A DNA stretch of 64,000 nucleotides from Blastopirellula sediminis. GTDB lineage: Bacteria > Planctomycetota > Planctomycetia > Pirellulales > Pirellulaceae. Below are positions 34,057-43,767 of this stretch, piece by piece. Location: assembly GCF_020966755.1 (NCBI RefSeq), contig NZ_JAJKFT010000010.1:1202710-1266709 (forward strand), in the 5' to 3' direction. The position numbers and the translations under genes are program-made. The stretch's first letter is position 1, and the number at the start of each line of letters is the position of its first letter. Below the pieces are notes generated by a model. It saw only the letters and a program-made list of their open reading frames with translations, made no database searches and was not told where the DNA came from.

Positions 34057-34410
34057 GTGAAACAAGTCATCGCCATCGTGAAGCCCTATCTGGCCGAAAA
34101 GGTCTTGGAAGAGCTGAGCCGCGCCCCGATCGAAGCGCTCAACGTTCGCGAGGTGAAAGGTTTCGGCCGGCAAAAGAGCTATCTCGACGAATATAGCGAC
34201 AGCGAATACGGCCAAACCTTCTTGCCCAAGGTCGAGATCACGATCTGGCTCGACGACTACCGCGCCGAAGAAACGATCCGCCGCATCGTCCAGGTCGCGC
34301 GGAGCGGTCGTATGGGAGACGGCAAAATCTTCGTCCTCCCGGCGATGAACGTCGGCGAAGCGATTGATATCGCATCAGCCCCGGCTAGCGGTAATAAGAA
34401 ACGGAAGTAA
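34057..34410 (+). CDS. P-II family nitrogen-regulatory-like protein
   Basis: A 117-residue member of the P-II (GlnB/GlnK) family, which senses ATP/ADP and 2-oxoglutarate as a trimer. The B-loop and T-loop area reads VKGFGRQKSYLDEYSDSEYG, followed by FLPKVEITIWL; GRMGDGKIFVLP is the C-terminal signature. The T-loop has several tyrosines but the position of the uridylylated Tyr51 is not certain. It starts with GTG. The neighbour is a ferredoxin, not a transporter amtB or glnA, so a target outside ammonium uptake is possible (inference). A hairpin follows the stop. Confidence 0.9.
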   Translation: MKQVIAIVKPYLAEKVLEELSRAPIEALNVREVKGFGRQKSYLDEYSDSEYGQTFLPKVEITIWLDDYRAEETIRRIVQVARSGRMGDGKIFVLPAMNVGEAIDIASAPASGNKKRK

Positions 34411-34441
34411 CGGGGTTCCGACGAACGGAAGCCCCGTTCTC
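34410..34441 (+). terminator. Likely terminator after P-II-like gene
   Basis: ACGGGGTTCCG pairs with CGGAAGCCCCGT (34410-34420 and 34426-34437) with one bulged base, then TCTCCTT. It lies between convergent genes and could serve both. Confidence 0.6.
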
Positions 34442-34458
34442 CTTCGTCAAACGGGTCT

Positions 34459-34905
34459 TTAACGTTTCTTTTTCGTCTGGAGCGGCACATCGATATCGAA
34501 CTGTCCCGATTTCATCGGCAGTTCAACGCTCATCTCGTAAGTACGGAAGATAGGGGCGCCGTCCGAGTTTTCGCCGGCGGCGATTCCGTCGAGTCCTTGA
34601 ACGCGGATGACGTAAGCGCCCCCCAAAACTCCCAGGCTGTCGCGGGTCGTAAATTGACCGTTGCGGATCATCGCGACGCAGCCGAAGCCGGGGTTGCCTT
34701 TCGCTTCGTCGGGGCTGAACTGGATCATCCCCGCGGGAACCGGTTGTCCGTCGTAGGTGACGGCGCCGGTTAAATGAATCGTCGTATCGGACGCTCCGCA
34801 ACCAGCAGCCAAGCCGGCCGCCAGAAACAGGGCTGAGAATAGCCAAACGGCGCCGCTACGGCCTGAACGACCGAGCGGCACAGCGACTTCCAAACATGCG
34901 GACAT
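34459..34905 (-). CDS. Lipoprotein with transthyretin-like beta domain, paired with DUF1559
   Basis: A 148-residue lipoprotein. The N-terminus is longer than usual, then the hydrophobic segment ends in the lipobox LAAGC (cysteine near residue 35). The mature domain opens IHLTGAVTYDGQPVPAGMIQF and ends in FDIDVPLQTKKKR. AGGA lies 9 bases before the ATG. It follows the DUF1559 gene by 54 bases and is a paralog of 21835-22233. Confidence 0.84.
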   Translation of the reverse strand: MSACLEVAVPLGRSGRSGAVWLFSALFLAAGLAAGCGASDTTIHLTGAVTYDGQPVPAGMIQFSPDEAKGNPGFGCVAMIRNGQFTTRDSLGVLGGAYVIRVQGLDGIAAGENSDGAPIFRTYEMSVELPMKSGQFDIDVPLQTKKKR

Positions 34906-34959
34906 GGGAGAAATCCTAAATCTGAGGTGATGTGGAAGAATACCGCAGTTCACGGTCCG

Positions 34960-35964
<1,005 letters not shown>

Positions 35965-36042
35965 AAAATCGCCCTTAATTTGACTAAATGTTCGTGGGGC
36001 TGGGGATCATTATCCTTGGGGCAGAAGGCGATTCTAATGATC

Positions 36043-36073
36043 TTTTGCACTATGTGCATGGTTTATGTGCAAA
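36043..36073. promoter_or_regulatory. Small inverted repeat upstream of the DUF1559 gene
   Basis: TTTGCAC at 36044-36050 and GTGCAAA at 36067-36073 enclose TATGTGCATGG, which adds more TGCA half sites. It lies about 80 bases upstream of the start at 35964 in the gap to the sulfatase gene and could be an operator; no matching regulator is known. Confidence 0.3.
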
Positions 36074-36136
36074 TTCAGTGTGGCACGCACGAATGACGCA
36101 AAAAAGAGGAGGTGGAGATCGTCGCAAGAATGCGTT

Positions 36137-37444
36137 TTAGGGAGCTGAACGCTTGCCGAAGGTTTCTGCCGCATTCATGGCCTCTTGCAGCTGCGCGTGC
36201 GATTCTTTCGCTTCCGCGCTCGAATCGGGCGAGACCGGTTTCGGCTCTTTCAAGCCATATTCGACGATCGGTCGCAGCTTCCCCTGGTTGTTCAGGATGA
36301 ACTGCTCGTTGCGGACATGACGCTGGTTTTCTTTCTGCACGTGGATCCATGTTCGGGGCGTACCTGTTTCGCCCCGGAGCTGCGCTGCGAAACTGACGCC
36401 GTTGATCGGTTGCGGCGAGGCCTTGGCGTTCGCCAACTCGATCAGCGTCGGCAGCAGATCCGAAAGATCGACCAGGTCATTATTGACGCTGCCCGCTTTC
36501 ACTTTGCCGGGCCAACTGACGATCAAAGGGACGCGGGTTCCGGTGTCGGTCATGTGCGATTTGCCGCCGGGGATGCGGCGCTCGATCGAGCCGTCGGTCC
36601 AGTTGGTGACCAGACGCTGATCGGTTCCGTTGTCGGCGACGAAGATCAGGATCGTGTTGTCGCGCAGTCCAAGTCGGTCGAGGGTCGCCGCTACTTGTCC
36701 GACTTGTTTGTCCAAATAGCTGACCATGTCGGCCATATATTTCGGATCGCCATCTCCCTTGCCGGCTGTCAGCGGATCTTTACTGTCAGGCGTCGGCTCC
36801 CAAGGCCAATGCGGCAGCAGACAGGCGTAGTAAACGAAGAAGGGTTGATCCTGATGACGCTCGATGAAGTCGGTGACGAAGGCGAGGTTCTCGTCGGGAC
36901 CGTATCCGCCAGGGGTCGAAACGACTTCGCCGTTTTGCCGCATCGTGGGGTTGGCGTAGCGTGAGGTCTTGGCGCCCTTGTTGAAGATTTGCCAGGCCTG
37001 GTACTCGTCAAAGCCGTGGGCCGCGATCGTGTCGCGCTCTTCCAAAAACGAGAGTTGCCATTTGCCGGCCATTGCGGTGGCGTAGCCTGCCTCTTTCAGC
37101 AGCTTGGCGACCGACGTTTCTTTGGCCGGATCGAGAAACTCGCGATGCTGGTCGGGCAGGAAGATAACGCGGGGAATGCCGTTATGGAGCGGATAACGTC
37201 CGGTCAGCAGTTGGGCGCGAGAAGGGGAGCAGTAGGGATCGGCGAAGCAATGCGTGAATCGCATCCCGCTTTTCGCCAGGCGATCGATGTTGGGCGTTTT
37301 ATACGAGAGCCCGCCGTACGACTCGACGCATTCAATCCCGAGGTCATCGGCCAGAAAGAGCACGATGTTGGGACGATCGGCCGCCGAGGCAAGCGTCGGG
37401 AGGAGTAGCGAGATCGACAAAGCAAACAGCAAAGCGCGAATCAT
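36137..37444 (-). CDS. Sulfatase, formylglycine-dependent
   Basis: A 435-residue exported sulfatase (signal peptide about residues 1-21). The metal-site aspartates are in NIVLFLADDLG, and the sulfatase signature CSPSR (C72-S-P-S-R) followed by LTGRYP marks the cysteine converted to formylglycine. FVADNGTD supplies the later metal ligands and GGKSH a conserved histidine. Length is at the short end for arylsulfatases. Expected to remove sulfate from algal polysaccharides or related esters in the periplasm, a hallmark of marine planctomycetes. It needs an FGE for maturation; an FGE-type domain occurs at 1-616. Confidence 0.95.
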   Translation of the reverse strand: MIRALLFALSISLLLPTLASAADRPNIVLFLADDLGIECVESYGGLSYKTPNIDRLAKSGMRFTHCFADPYCSPSRAQLLTGRYPLHNGIPRVIFLPDQHREFLDPAKETSVAKLLKEAGYATAMAGKWQLSFLEERDTIAAHGFDEYQAWQIFNKGAKTSRYANPTMRQNGEVVSTPGGYGPDENLAFVTDFIERHQDQPFFVYYACLLPHWPWEPTPDSKDPLTAGKGDGDPKYMADMVSYLDKQVGQVAATLDRLGLRDNTILIFVADNGTDQRLVTNWTDGSIERRIPGGKSHMTDTGTRVPLIVSWPGKVKAGSVNNDLVDLSDLLPTLIELANAKASPQPINGVSFAAQLRGETGTPRTWIHVQKENQRHVRNEQFILNNQGKLRPIVEYGLKEPKPVSPDSSAEAKESHAQLQEAMNAAETFGKRSAP

Positions 37445-37645
37445 GATTGGTGGGGCTCCATCAAGATCTGGCAGGCAAGGGGGATAGGACTCATGGTAAT
37501 TGATTCCTACTCAGATTTCGCTCAACAATTCCCTGAAAACGACGTTTCCTTGCGCCGTCGCCCGAGGAAACGTTCGCAATCGGTTTTCGCGGCTGGTAAG
37601 ATTGGCCGCGATTTGGAACACCCCCGTCACACCCCGGATCGAAAC

Positions 37646-38191
37646 ATGGCCAGCCAACCCGAACTCGTTGATCTTTTTTATGATGCCGCCGAAAAAGCGT
37701 TCGCCGCCTGGCGAGCGGAGAATCCAACCGAAACGGTCTTCGCCTTCGTCCTGAGTACGATCGACGACGCGATCTATGTGAGCGGCAGCGTCAACAGTTT
37801 GGAGAGCCACGAGCGGCGTCTTGCGGAACGAGGCTACGATGCGTCGCACGAGTACGCGGCTGATACGAAATGGGGGCCGTGGGAATGGGAGAACGAGTAT
37901 ATCGGTAGCGAGTACTTTCAAGTCGCCGACCAGCGTCTGGGCGAATTGTCGGAGGAAATGGGGGAAAAGAAGCATGCCAAATTCAAGAAGACCGTGACCG
38001 ACTCGATGGTCGAAGCGCTGGTCCGTTTGCGGAACAGCGGCGCCATTTCCAATCCTGGCGATCCGATCGAGATCGCGCTGTTTGCGACCATCTATGATTC
38101 TTGCGATGCGGAAGGTCTGCAGCGTCGCTCGGGGAAGCTATTGAATTCGCCGGAACTCTGCGCGGAGTTCCTGGAGGTGATCAACGGGTAG
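37646..38191 (+). CDS. DUF4303-like hypothetical protein
   Basis: A 181-residue soluble protein. ELVDLFYDAAEKAFAAWR followed by FAFVLSTIDDAIYVSGSVNS and the WGPWEWENEY segment resemble DUF4303 proteins, whose function is unknown. The ATG at 37646 is chosen because family-like sequence starts there; the frame is open 51 codons upstream without resemblance. It converges with the NADAR gene, whose stop lies 3 bases away. Confidence 0.75.
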   Translation: MASQPELVDLFYDAAEKAFAAWRAENPTETVFAFVLSTIDDAIYVSGSVNSLESHERRLAERGYDASHEYAADTKWGPWEWENEYIGSEYFQVADQRLGELSEEMGEKKHAKFKKTVTDSMVEALVRLRNSGAISNPGDPIEIALFATIYDSCDAEGLQRRSGKLLNSPELCAEFLEVING

Positions 38192-38194
38192 ACG

Positions 38195-38740
38195 TTATCG
38201 CTTCAGTGCGTCGCGGACATCCATCAATGCAAACCCCAGCAGGTTTTGCCCTTGCCAGGTGCTCGGGTGGGCGGCTTTCGGGTCCGACCCTTTCAGGCCA
38301 ATTCCCCAGATTCGATCGAACGGGCTCGCTTCGACTAGAACCTGATCGCCAGTGTCGAGCAGGAATTCTTTCAGCGGCGCGTTCTGGCTGAACTTCGCCA
38401 GGTTTCCTTCCGTCACCAAGCGGCGCGATTCTGACTTCCAGATTTTGTCGTCAAAGTTGCGGACCTTGCGTCCCAAGGCCTTTGCTTGTCTGGGCGTATC
38501 GGCGTAGATGATCTTGGTGAGCGACTCGGCGTCGTCAAACAGCCGCGCTTTGGCCGCCATCATCCAATGTTCGGCGGTCGGGTAAAGCTGGCCGTCGATC
38601 GTAAAGGGGACTTCGAACCATTGGCTGAAACAGCTCTTGTAGATTGAGCCGTCTTTGGAGGGCTGGTGTCCCCAAAACATCAGGTAATCGAACGTCTCAC
38701 CGGCGGCGCAGCGCTCGCGGAGCGAATTCAAATCGAGCAT
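38195..38740 (-). CDS. NADAR family protein (YbiA-like)
   Basis: A 181-residue protein of the NADAR/YbiA family, N-glycosidases or ADP-ribose-linked enzymes that cleave riboflavin intermediates or ADP-ribose from guanine. FSQWFEVPFTIDGQLYPTAEHWM near residue 40 and MMAAKARLF are typical, followed by RIWGIGL and WQGQNLLGFALM near the C-terminus. A GGGAGAG site precedes the ATG at 38740; the GTG five codons earlier is inside that site. No operon partner. Confidence 0.88.
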   Translation of the reverse strand: MLDLNSLRERCAAGETFDYLMFWGHQPSKDGSIYKSCFSQWFEVPFTIDGQLYPTAEHWMMAAKARLFDDAESLTKIIYADTPRQAKALGRKVRNFDDKIWKSESRRLVTEGNLAKFSQNAPLKEFLLDTGDQVLVEASPFDRIWGIGLKGSDPKAAHPSTWQGQNLLGFALMDVRDALKR

Positions 38741-38823
38741 GGTGAACTCTCCCACGAGAAACGAACGCGTTCGGAATGAGACGACGCAAACGGGGAATAG
38801 GTTCGCAAGCGACCGCCAAATAG

Positions 38824-38970
38824 TAGCCCGAGGCGCAAGCCGAGGGAAAGTGGTGGGACAAATGACGAATGTCGAAACCAGAATGACGAAAGGAAGGACA
38901 ACTCGTCATTCGAGCTTCGACATTCGTCATTGCCTTGAGATCGCATTCCCTCGGCTTGCGCCTCGGGCTA
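38824..38970. repeat. Dispersed palindromic element, TAGCCCGA family, copy 2
   Basis: Perfect 25-base outer arms (38824-38848 and 38946-38970), with the same nested AATGACGAA-type inner pair as copy 1. The length is about 147 bases. It fills most of the gap between the NADAR gene and the small gene at 39.0 kb. Confidence 0.88.
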
Positions 38971-39001
38971 GTGATCCAGTTGGCGGAGAAGGGGGCGAGG
39001 G

Positions 39002-39199
39002 TTATTTCTCGCCCAGGGCCGCTTTGATGATTTCTTCGATATCGAAATCGCCCAGATCGATGGAGTCCATGACCGAGTCGATCATCACCCCTTCATCTTT
39101 CTTGTGGAGTTCGGCCAGAATCAGGACGATTTCCTCGTCGCTATGGCCGCGGCCGCGGAGATAGTCAGTCAGTTCCGGATAACGATCCAGTTCGCTCAT
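39002..39199 (-). CDS. Small acidic hypothetical protein
   Basis: A 65-residue protein, acidic, probably all helical (YPELTDYLRGRGHSDEEIVL, then DFDIEEIIKAALGEK). The frame extends 11 codons upstream, but the ATG at 39199 opens the structured part. No domain known. It has no membrane helix and no partner gene on its strand. Confidence 0.6.
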   Translation of the reverse strand: MSELDRYPELTDYLRGRGHSDEEIVLILAELHKKDEGVMIDSVMDSIDLGDFDIEEIIKAALGEK

Positions 39200-39426
39200 T
39201 ATGCTTGTCGTCGGTTGGCGGTTCGGTTCCACTTTCCGACACGGCGTTTGAACGCCCGGCCGGACCTTTTACAAGCATAGAACACCCATTGCTCGACGAA
39301 CAATCAGTATCCCCAGTTTCTGCGGCGGAGAGATCGGATTTGCTCGATTTCGCCGCTTGCAGGTGATAAGTTAATAACGTGAGCCCTGCCATAACGTTAC
39401 CTACCGATTGTTGGAGACGCCCCGAG

Positions 39427-40737
39427 ATGACGTATCGACCATACGGGTTGGCCTTTCTGCTGGTTTTTGCAGTCATGACCGATTTTGCCGTTGGCGACGA
39501 CTGGCGCGCTTGGCGCGGCGGTCGCGGGGATGGTGTGAGCCTGGAGACCGACGTTCCGCTAACCTGGAGCGAATCGGAAAACATTCGCTGGAAAGCGGAG
39601 CTTCCCGGTTGGGGCGACTCTACGCCGGTCATTCAGGACGCTGGATTAATTATTACTTCACAAGCGGAGGATGGGCGGCTTTTTTTGCAGCTGTTTGACA
39701 AAAACTACGGAAGTCCGCTTCGTAAGATAGAAGTTGGAACTGGCGACGTTCCGCGCGAAGCGCCGAAGCGACTCAAGCAGAAATTCCACAACCTGCACAA
39801 TCTTGCGTCTCCATCGCCAACAGTTCATCACAAATGGATCGCGGTCCACTTCGGCAATGGGCTTTTGGCGGTTTACGACTTTGAGGGGAACCGTCTGTGG
39901 AGTCGAAATCTTCAGGAGGAGTATGGGGCCTACACGGTCTGGTGGGGGCATGCGAATAGCCCGGTCATCGTCGAAGGGAAGGTGATTTCGGTCTGCATGC
40001 AGGACTCCCTTTCCGATCTCGACGACCAGAAACCGGTCGAGAGCTATCTGGTCGCGCACAACCTGATGACCGGTGAACTGGTCTGGAAAACGAAGCGGAT
40101 GACCGGCGCTCCGGCCGAACAAGCCGACGCCTACACCACGCCGCTGGTCCGCCAGCGAAACGGCAAGACCGAACTGATCGTCATGGGAGGGAACCAGCTT
40201 GACGCGTACGACGCCAAGACCGGGGAGCAGATCTGGTTCCTGCCTGGTTTGGATGGGGGCCGGACCGTGACCGGTCCGACGACCGACGACAAGCGAATCT
40301 ACTGCACCCGCGGGATGCGAGGTCCGACGATCGCCGTCGATCTGAAGCAGGCCAAAACCGGGCGCGTGCCCGATACGGCGATTCTCTGGGAAGAGACGCA
40401 GTCGACCCCCGATACGCCGTGCCCGGTCGTGGTGAACGATTTGCTGTTTACGGTGACCGACGACGGGATCGCCGTCTGTCGCGATGCGGCGACCGGCGAG
40501 GTAGTATGGAAGGAACGCTTGGGAGGAAAATTTAAGGCCTCTCCCGTGGCGGCCGGAAATCGCATCTACTTTCTGAATACGGATGGTCTCTGCAGCGTGG
40601 TGGCGGCGGAGCGCGAGTTCCAGAAACTAGCGGAAAACAAACTCGACGACGAGACGATTGCGTCGCCGGCAATCTCGGACGGTTGCATTTACATTCGTGG
40701 CCGTAAAAACTTGTATTGCATCGGCAAGGCGCCATAA
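39427..40737 (+). CDS. Exported PQQ-type beta-propeller protein
   Basis: A 436-residue protein with a signal peptide (about residues 1-23) and a beta-propeller over the whole mature part. WRAWRGGRGDGVSLETDVPLTW is the usual planctomycete opening, and repeated blade motifs such as YDAKTGEQIWF and RDAATGEVVWKE follow. These resemble PQQ enzyme repeats, but the cofactor residues of PQQ dehydrogenases are not evident, so a binding or scaffold role is as likely as catalysis. The STAS gene starts 11 bases downstream. Confidence 0.88.
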   Translation: MTYRPYGLAFLLVFAVMTDFAVGDDWRAWRGGRGDGVSLETDVPLTWSESENIRWKAELPGWGDSTPVIQDAGLIITSQAEDGRLFLQLFDKNYGSPLRKIEVGTGDVPREAPKRLKQKFHNLHNLASPSPTVHHKWIAVHFGNGLLAVYDFEGNRLWSRNLQEEYGAYTVWWGHANSPVIVEGKVISVCMQDSLSDLDDQKPVESYLVAHNLMTGELVWKTKRMTGAPAEQADAYTTPLVRQRNGKTELIVMGGNQLDAYDAKTGEQIWFLPGLDGGRTVTGPTTDDKRIYCTRGMRGPTIAVDLKQAKTGRVPDTAILWEETQSTPDTPCPVVVNDLLFTVTDDGIAVCRDAATGEVVWKERLGGKFKASPVAAGNRIYFLNTDGLCSVVAAEREFQKLAENKLDDETIASPAISDGCIYIRGRKNLYCIGKAP

Positions 40738-40748
40738 GGGACATTTCC

Positions 40749-41120
40749 GTGAACGAAAGCACATTGATGTTGTCCTCTCGCGAAGGGGACCTCGTAAAGG
40801 TAACGCTCTTGCCGGAGGAACTGCGCACTCCGGAAGACTGCTACGATTTGCGTAACGAAATGATCGCCGCGGCGGACGGCTGTCGCGTCGTGCTGATCAA
40901 CTTTGAAAACGTCACCTTCATGAGCAGCGTCGGACTCCTCTCCTTTTTGGGCCTGCGTCGCGCGGTCGCCGAACGGGACGTCCGAATCATCTTCTTCAAC
41001 CTCTGCGACAATCTGAACGCGATGTTGACGTTGTGTCGTCTCATCTCCGATTCGCCTCACGCCAAGGCGCCGTTCGAAACCGCCGAAAGCGAAGCCGCCG
41101 CTGTGGCCCTGGCGACGTAA
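40749..41120 (+). CDS. STAS domain protein (anti-sigma factor antagonist-like)
   Basis: A 123-residue protein of the STAS fold, used by SpoIIAA-like antagonists that are controlled by serine phosphorylation. The loop FMSSVGLLSFLGLRRA contains the serine pair (S59-S60) at the phosphorylation position. It starts with GTG at 40749, with AGGGA about 7 bases upstream overlapping the end of the PQQ gene. No anti-sigma kinase lies nearby, so its partner is elsewhere. The C-terminus is Ala/Glu-rich. Confidence 0.88.
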   Translation: MNESTLMLSSREGDLVKVTLLPEELRTPEDCYDLRNEMIAAADGCRVVLINFENVTFMSSVGLLSFLGLRRAVAERDVRIIFFNLCDNLNAMLTLCRLISDSPHAKAPFETAESEAAAVALAT

Positions 41121-41139
41121 ACGCAAAACTCTGTCACAC

Positions 41140-41298
41140 GTAGGGTGGGTGGAGCAAGCGCGAAAAGGCTGGCGATGCGCCGAAGATGACGCTCGCTTGC
41201 GCAACCCACCTTGCGCGACGAAGCGGAAGGTGGGTTGCGCATGCGAATTCGGCTCTGACGGAATGGTCGCGTTTCCGCGCTTGCTCCACCCACCCTAC
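41140..41298. repeat. 159-bp element with perfect 23-bp terminal inverted repeats
   Basis: Arms 41140-41162 and 41276-41298 are perfect inverted copies beginning GTAGGGTGGGTGGAGC. Inside, AACCCACCTT and AAGGTGGGTT form a second hairpin around GCGCGACGAAGCGG. No transposase gene is present, so it is a non-autonomous, MITE-like or REP-type element. It fills most of the 353-base gap before the sufS-like gene. Confidence 0.85.
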
Positions 41299-41473
41299 AA
41301 CTTGCTGACGCTCGGGTTTTCTTTGCCAATCGAGCCCGCCAAGCCGTGGTGGGCGAGTTGTCCATTTCCCCTCTGGCTCTTAAAATCATAAAGGTATGCG
41401 AAAAACCCGCGTCCCTTTCCGTGGAGGGGGACCATGGTCCGAACTGGGCCAGCTGTAACAAGTTAGGAATGCC

Positions 41474-42721
41474 ATGACGGTTGCCTCCCAGCAAACCGAA
41501 AATCTTGATGTCGACGCCATCCGGGCCGATTTCCCGATCCTGCACCAAACCGTGCATGGAAAACCGCTCGTTTATCTCGATAACGCTGCGTCGTCGCAAA
41601 AGCCGCGTCAGGTGATCGACGCCCTGCGGGAAGTGGATGAGCGGTACTACGCCAACGTCCACCGCGGCGGCCATCAATTGAGCAACGAAGCGACCTCGAT
41701 GTACGAAGAGTCGCGCGAGGCGGCGCGGCGATTTCTGGGCGCCAAGTCGAACAAAGAAGTGATCTTCACCTACGGCACGACCTCGTCGATCAACACGGTC
41801 GCGCATGCCTGGGGCGTCGCCAATCTTGCGGCCGGCGATGAGATCCTGGTCAGCGAGATGGAGCATCACTCCAATCTCGTGCCGTGGCAACAAGTCGCCG
41901 CGCGAACTGGCGCCAAAATCAAAGCGCTGCCGATCACGCCCGACGGTCTGTTGGCGATGGACGAACTGCCTGCGATGTTGAGCGAACGGACGAAGATTGT
42001 CGCCGTCACGGCCGCGTCGAATGTGCTGGGAACGATCAATCCGGTTGAAAAGATCATCCGCCAGGCCCATGCCGTCGGCGCGGTGGTCTCGGTCGACGCA
42101 GCGCAGGCGGCTCCTCACAAGCCGATCAACGTGGTCGAGTGGGGCGCCGACTTCGTGGCGCTTAGCGCCCATAAGATGCTCGGCCCGTCCGGCGTAGGGA
42201 TCCTGTACGGCAAGCAAGAGTTGCTCGATGCGATGCCTCCGTTTCTCGGCGGCGGCAGCATGATCAACACCGTCACCATCGAAGGGTTCACGCCGGCGAT
42301 GTTGCCGGCCAAGTTTGAAGCCGGCACGCCGCCGATCACCGCGGCGATTGCGCTGAAAGCGGCGATCGAGTATCTCGAAAATATCGGCTTGGCCAATATC
42401 CTGGCGCACGAGCAAATGCTGGCCGAGTACGCCCATCAATTGATGGCCGACATCCCTGGGCTGAAAATCCTCGGCCCCGATCCGCAGCAGAAGGCGGGGA
42501 TCGTCAGCTTCACCGTCAACGGCGTCAGTCCCAACGACATCGGCATGATGATCGACACGGCCGGCGTCGCGATCCGCGCCGGACATCACTGTGCAATGCC
42601 GCTGCACGCGAAGTACGGGATCTCGTCAAGCGCCCGGGCCAGCTTCTACGTCTACAACACGCGGGAAGAAGTGGAGACGTTCGTCGCCGCGCTGCGCAAG
42701 GTGTTGGCGATTCTGGCGTAG
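41474..42721 (+). CDS. sufS: Cysteine desulfurase SufS
   Basis: PLP-dependent enzyme that transfers sulfur from L-cysteine for Fe-S cluster assembly. The 415-residue protein opens with the group II IRADFPILHQ. The PLP lysine is K234 in SAHKMLGPSGVGILYG and the active-site cysteine is C373 in GHHCAMPLH; RASFYVYNTREEV follows. Length and motifs agree with SufS and not NifS/IscS. The other suf genes (sufBCD, sufU) are not in the window. It stands alone after the 159-bp repeat. Confidence 0.93.
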   Translation: MTVASQQTENLDVDAIRADFPILHQTVHGKPLVYLDNAASSQKPRQVIDALREVDERYYANVHRGGHQLSNEATSMYEESREAARRFLGAKSNKEVIFTYGTTSSINTVAHAWGVANLAAGDEILVSEMEHHSNLVPWQQVAARTGAKIKALPITPDGLLAMDELPAMLSERTKIVAVTAASNVLGTINPVEKIIRQAHAVGAVVSVDAAQAAPHKPINVVEWGADFVALSAHKMLGPSGVGILYGKQELLDAMPPFLGGGSMINTVTIEGFTPAMLPAKFEAGTPPITAAIALKAAIEYLENIGLANILAHEQMLAEYAHQLMADIPGLKILGPDPQQKAGIVSFTVNGVSPNDIGMMIDTAGVAIRAGHHCAMPLHAKYGISSSARASFYVYNTREEVETFVAALRKVLAILA

Positions 42722-42727
42722 ACGCCG

Positions 42728-43057
42728 CTACTTCTTCGGCAACGTCTTCACGAACTCAAATGCCCGGTCGGTCCAATCCTTGACCGCGGCGAAGTGAACC
42801 AGTCCCGGTTCGTCGATCACCACCCAGCCGCGCATCGGTCGGCCAGTGAAATCGAACTCGCGGACGTTCTCTTCTTCGAGCGCCTCCTCATACGCGTCCG
42901 GACCAATACGCGCGATCAGCAGATTGCGTGAGACGCCGACCAGCATGTTGCCGTGGAGCAAAAAGGCAAGCCCGCCGAACATGCGTTTTTCGGTTACGCC
43001 CCGTTTGCGCTGCAGCAGCCCGCGAATTCGCGAGGCGAGTTGTTCGTCGTACGCCAT
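42728..43057 (-). CDS. TfoX N-terminal domain protein
   Basis: A 109-residue protein with the TfoX/Sxy N-terminal fold: KRGVTEKRMFGGLAFLLHGNM and VSRNLLIARIGPDAY. It lacks the C-terminal domain of full Sxy competence regulators. Stand-alone N-terminal domains are frequent and without defined role. It converges with sufS (stops 6 bases apart) and lies downstream of the DinB gene with a gap of 27 bases, so the two may be co-transcribed. Confidence 0.88.
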   Translation of the reverse strand: MAYDEQLASRIRGLLQRKRGVTEKRMFGGLAFLLHGNMLVGVSRNLLIARIGPDAYEEALEEENVREFDFTGRPMRGWVVIDEPGLVHFAAVKDWTDRAFEFVKTLPKK

Positions 43058-43084
43058 GCGTCAATTCCCTGTGTGCGTTGCGCG

Positions 43085-43582
43085 TTAACGAAAGATCGGG
43101 CTGCGGCCGAGCGTCTTGCGGATGTCGCAAAGTTGCCCACGATGATTCCACCAGTGCGAGATCACGATCGACAACCCAACGCCACGGTTCGGAAAGAACA
43201 TATCCATTCCCTCCGGCGGCTGAAGGCAAGGGAGATCCAGGTCTTCGTCTTCCTGCGTCGCGAGCCAGGCGAGCGTGCGATCGCGGGCCTGGCGGAAGTT
43301 GGCGACGATTTCGTCCCAGCTCGGGTAAAGCTCGAGATCTTCTTCGGGGCGGCTGCCGGGACCAAGGGTCGGCGCCCATGCGTCGAGCTCGTTCGGCACC
43401 CCGAGCAAAAACTGCCGTGCGATCAGCCCTTCGCAGTAGGTGAGATGCCCGAAGATCCAGAGGGCCTGATTGCCGCCGGGCGTCGCTGCAGCCAGCGGCA
43501 TTTCGCGGAGATCCTCGAAAATCGGCATTGTCAGCGCTTCGGTCTGCTCGAAATTGCAGCGCAGCAGGTCGACGGCTCGCAT
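43085..43582 (-). CDS. DinB family protein
   Basis: A 165-residue four-helix bundle. ALWIFGHLTYCEGLI near residue 41 and VISHWWNHRGQLCDIR near residue 139 hold the metal-site histidines of the DinB superfamily. It is followed by the TfoX-N gene. No signal peptide. It is distinct from the DinB proteins at 12.0 and 20.1 kb, which differ in motif spacing. Confidence 0.87.
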   Translation of the reverse strand: MRAVDLLRCNFEQTEALTMPIFEDLREMPLAAATPGGNQALWIFGHLTYCEGLIARQFLLGVPNELDAWAPTLGPGSRPEEDLELYPSWDEIVANFRQARDRTLAWLATQEDEDLDLPCLQPPEGMDMFFPNRGVGLSIVISHWWNHRGQLCDIRKTLGRSPIFR

Positions 43583-43767
43583 TACTTCACGCTCTGGGGG
43601 AAGAAACCTCGGATATTGCCGTTCGTAATCGATCGGGCAGCTACTATCATCTCACAATCGCGAGGACGAAAAAAGTTGGTTCGCCGCTTGGATTCTGGCG
43701 CAAGGAAGGGGAGAATCGCCCTCAATCGCTCTCGATGGATGCGTTCTGAGAAAACACCGGTCGCACG

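Noticed and set aside
41057..42607. Minus-strand frame of 516 codons opposite sufS
   Set aside because: Antisense to a certain gene; composition typical of a shadow frame.
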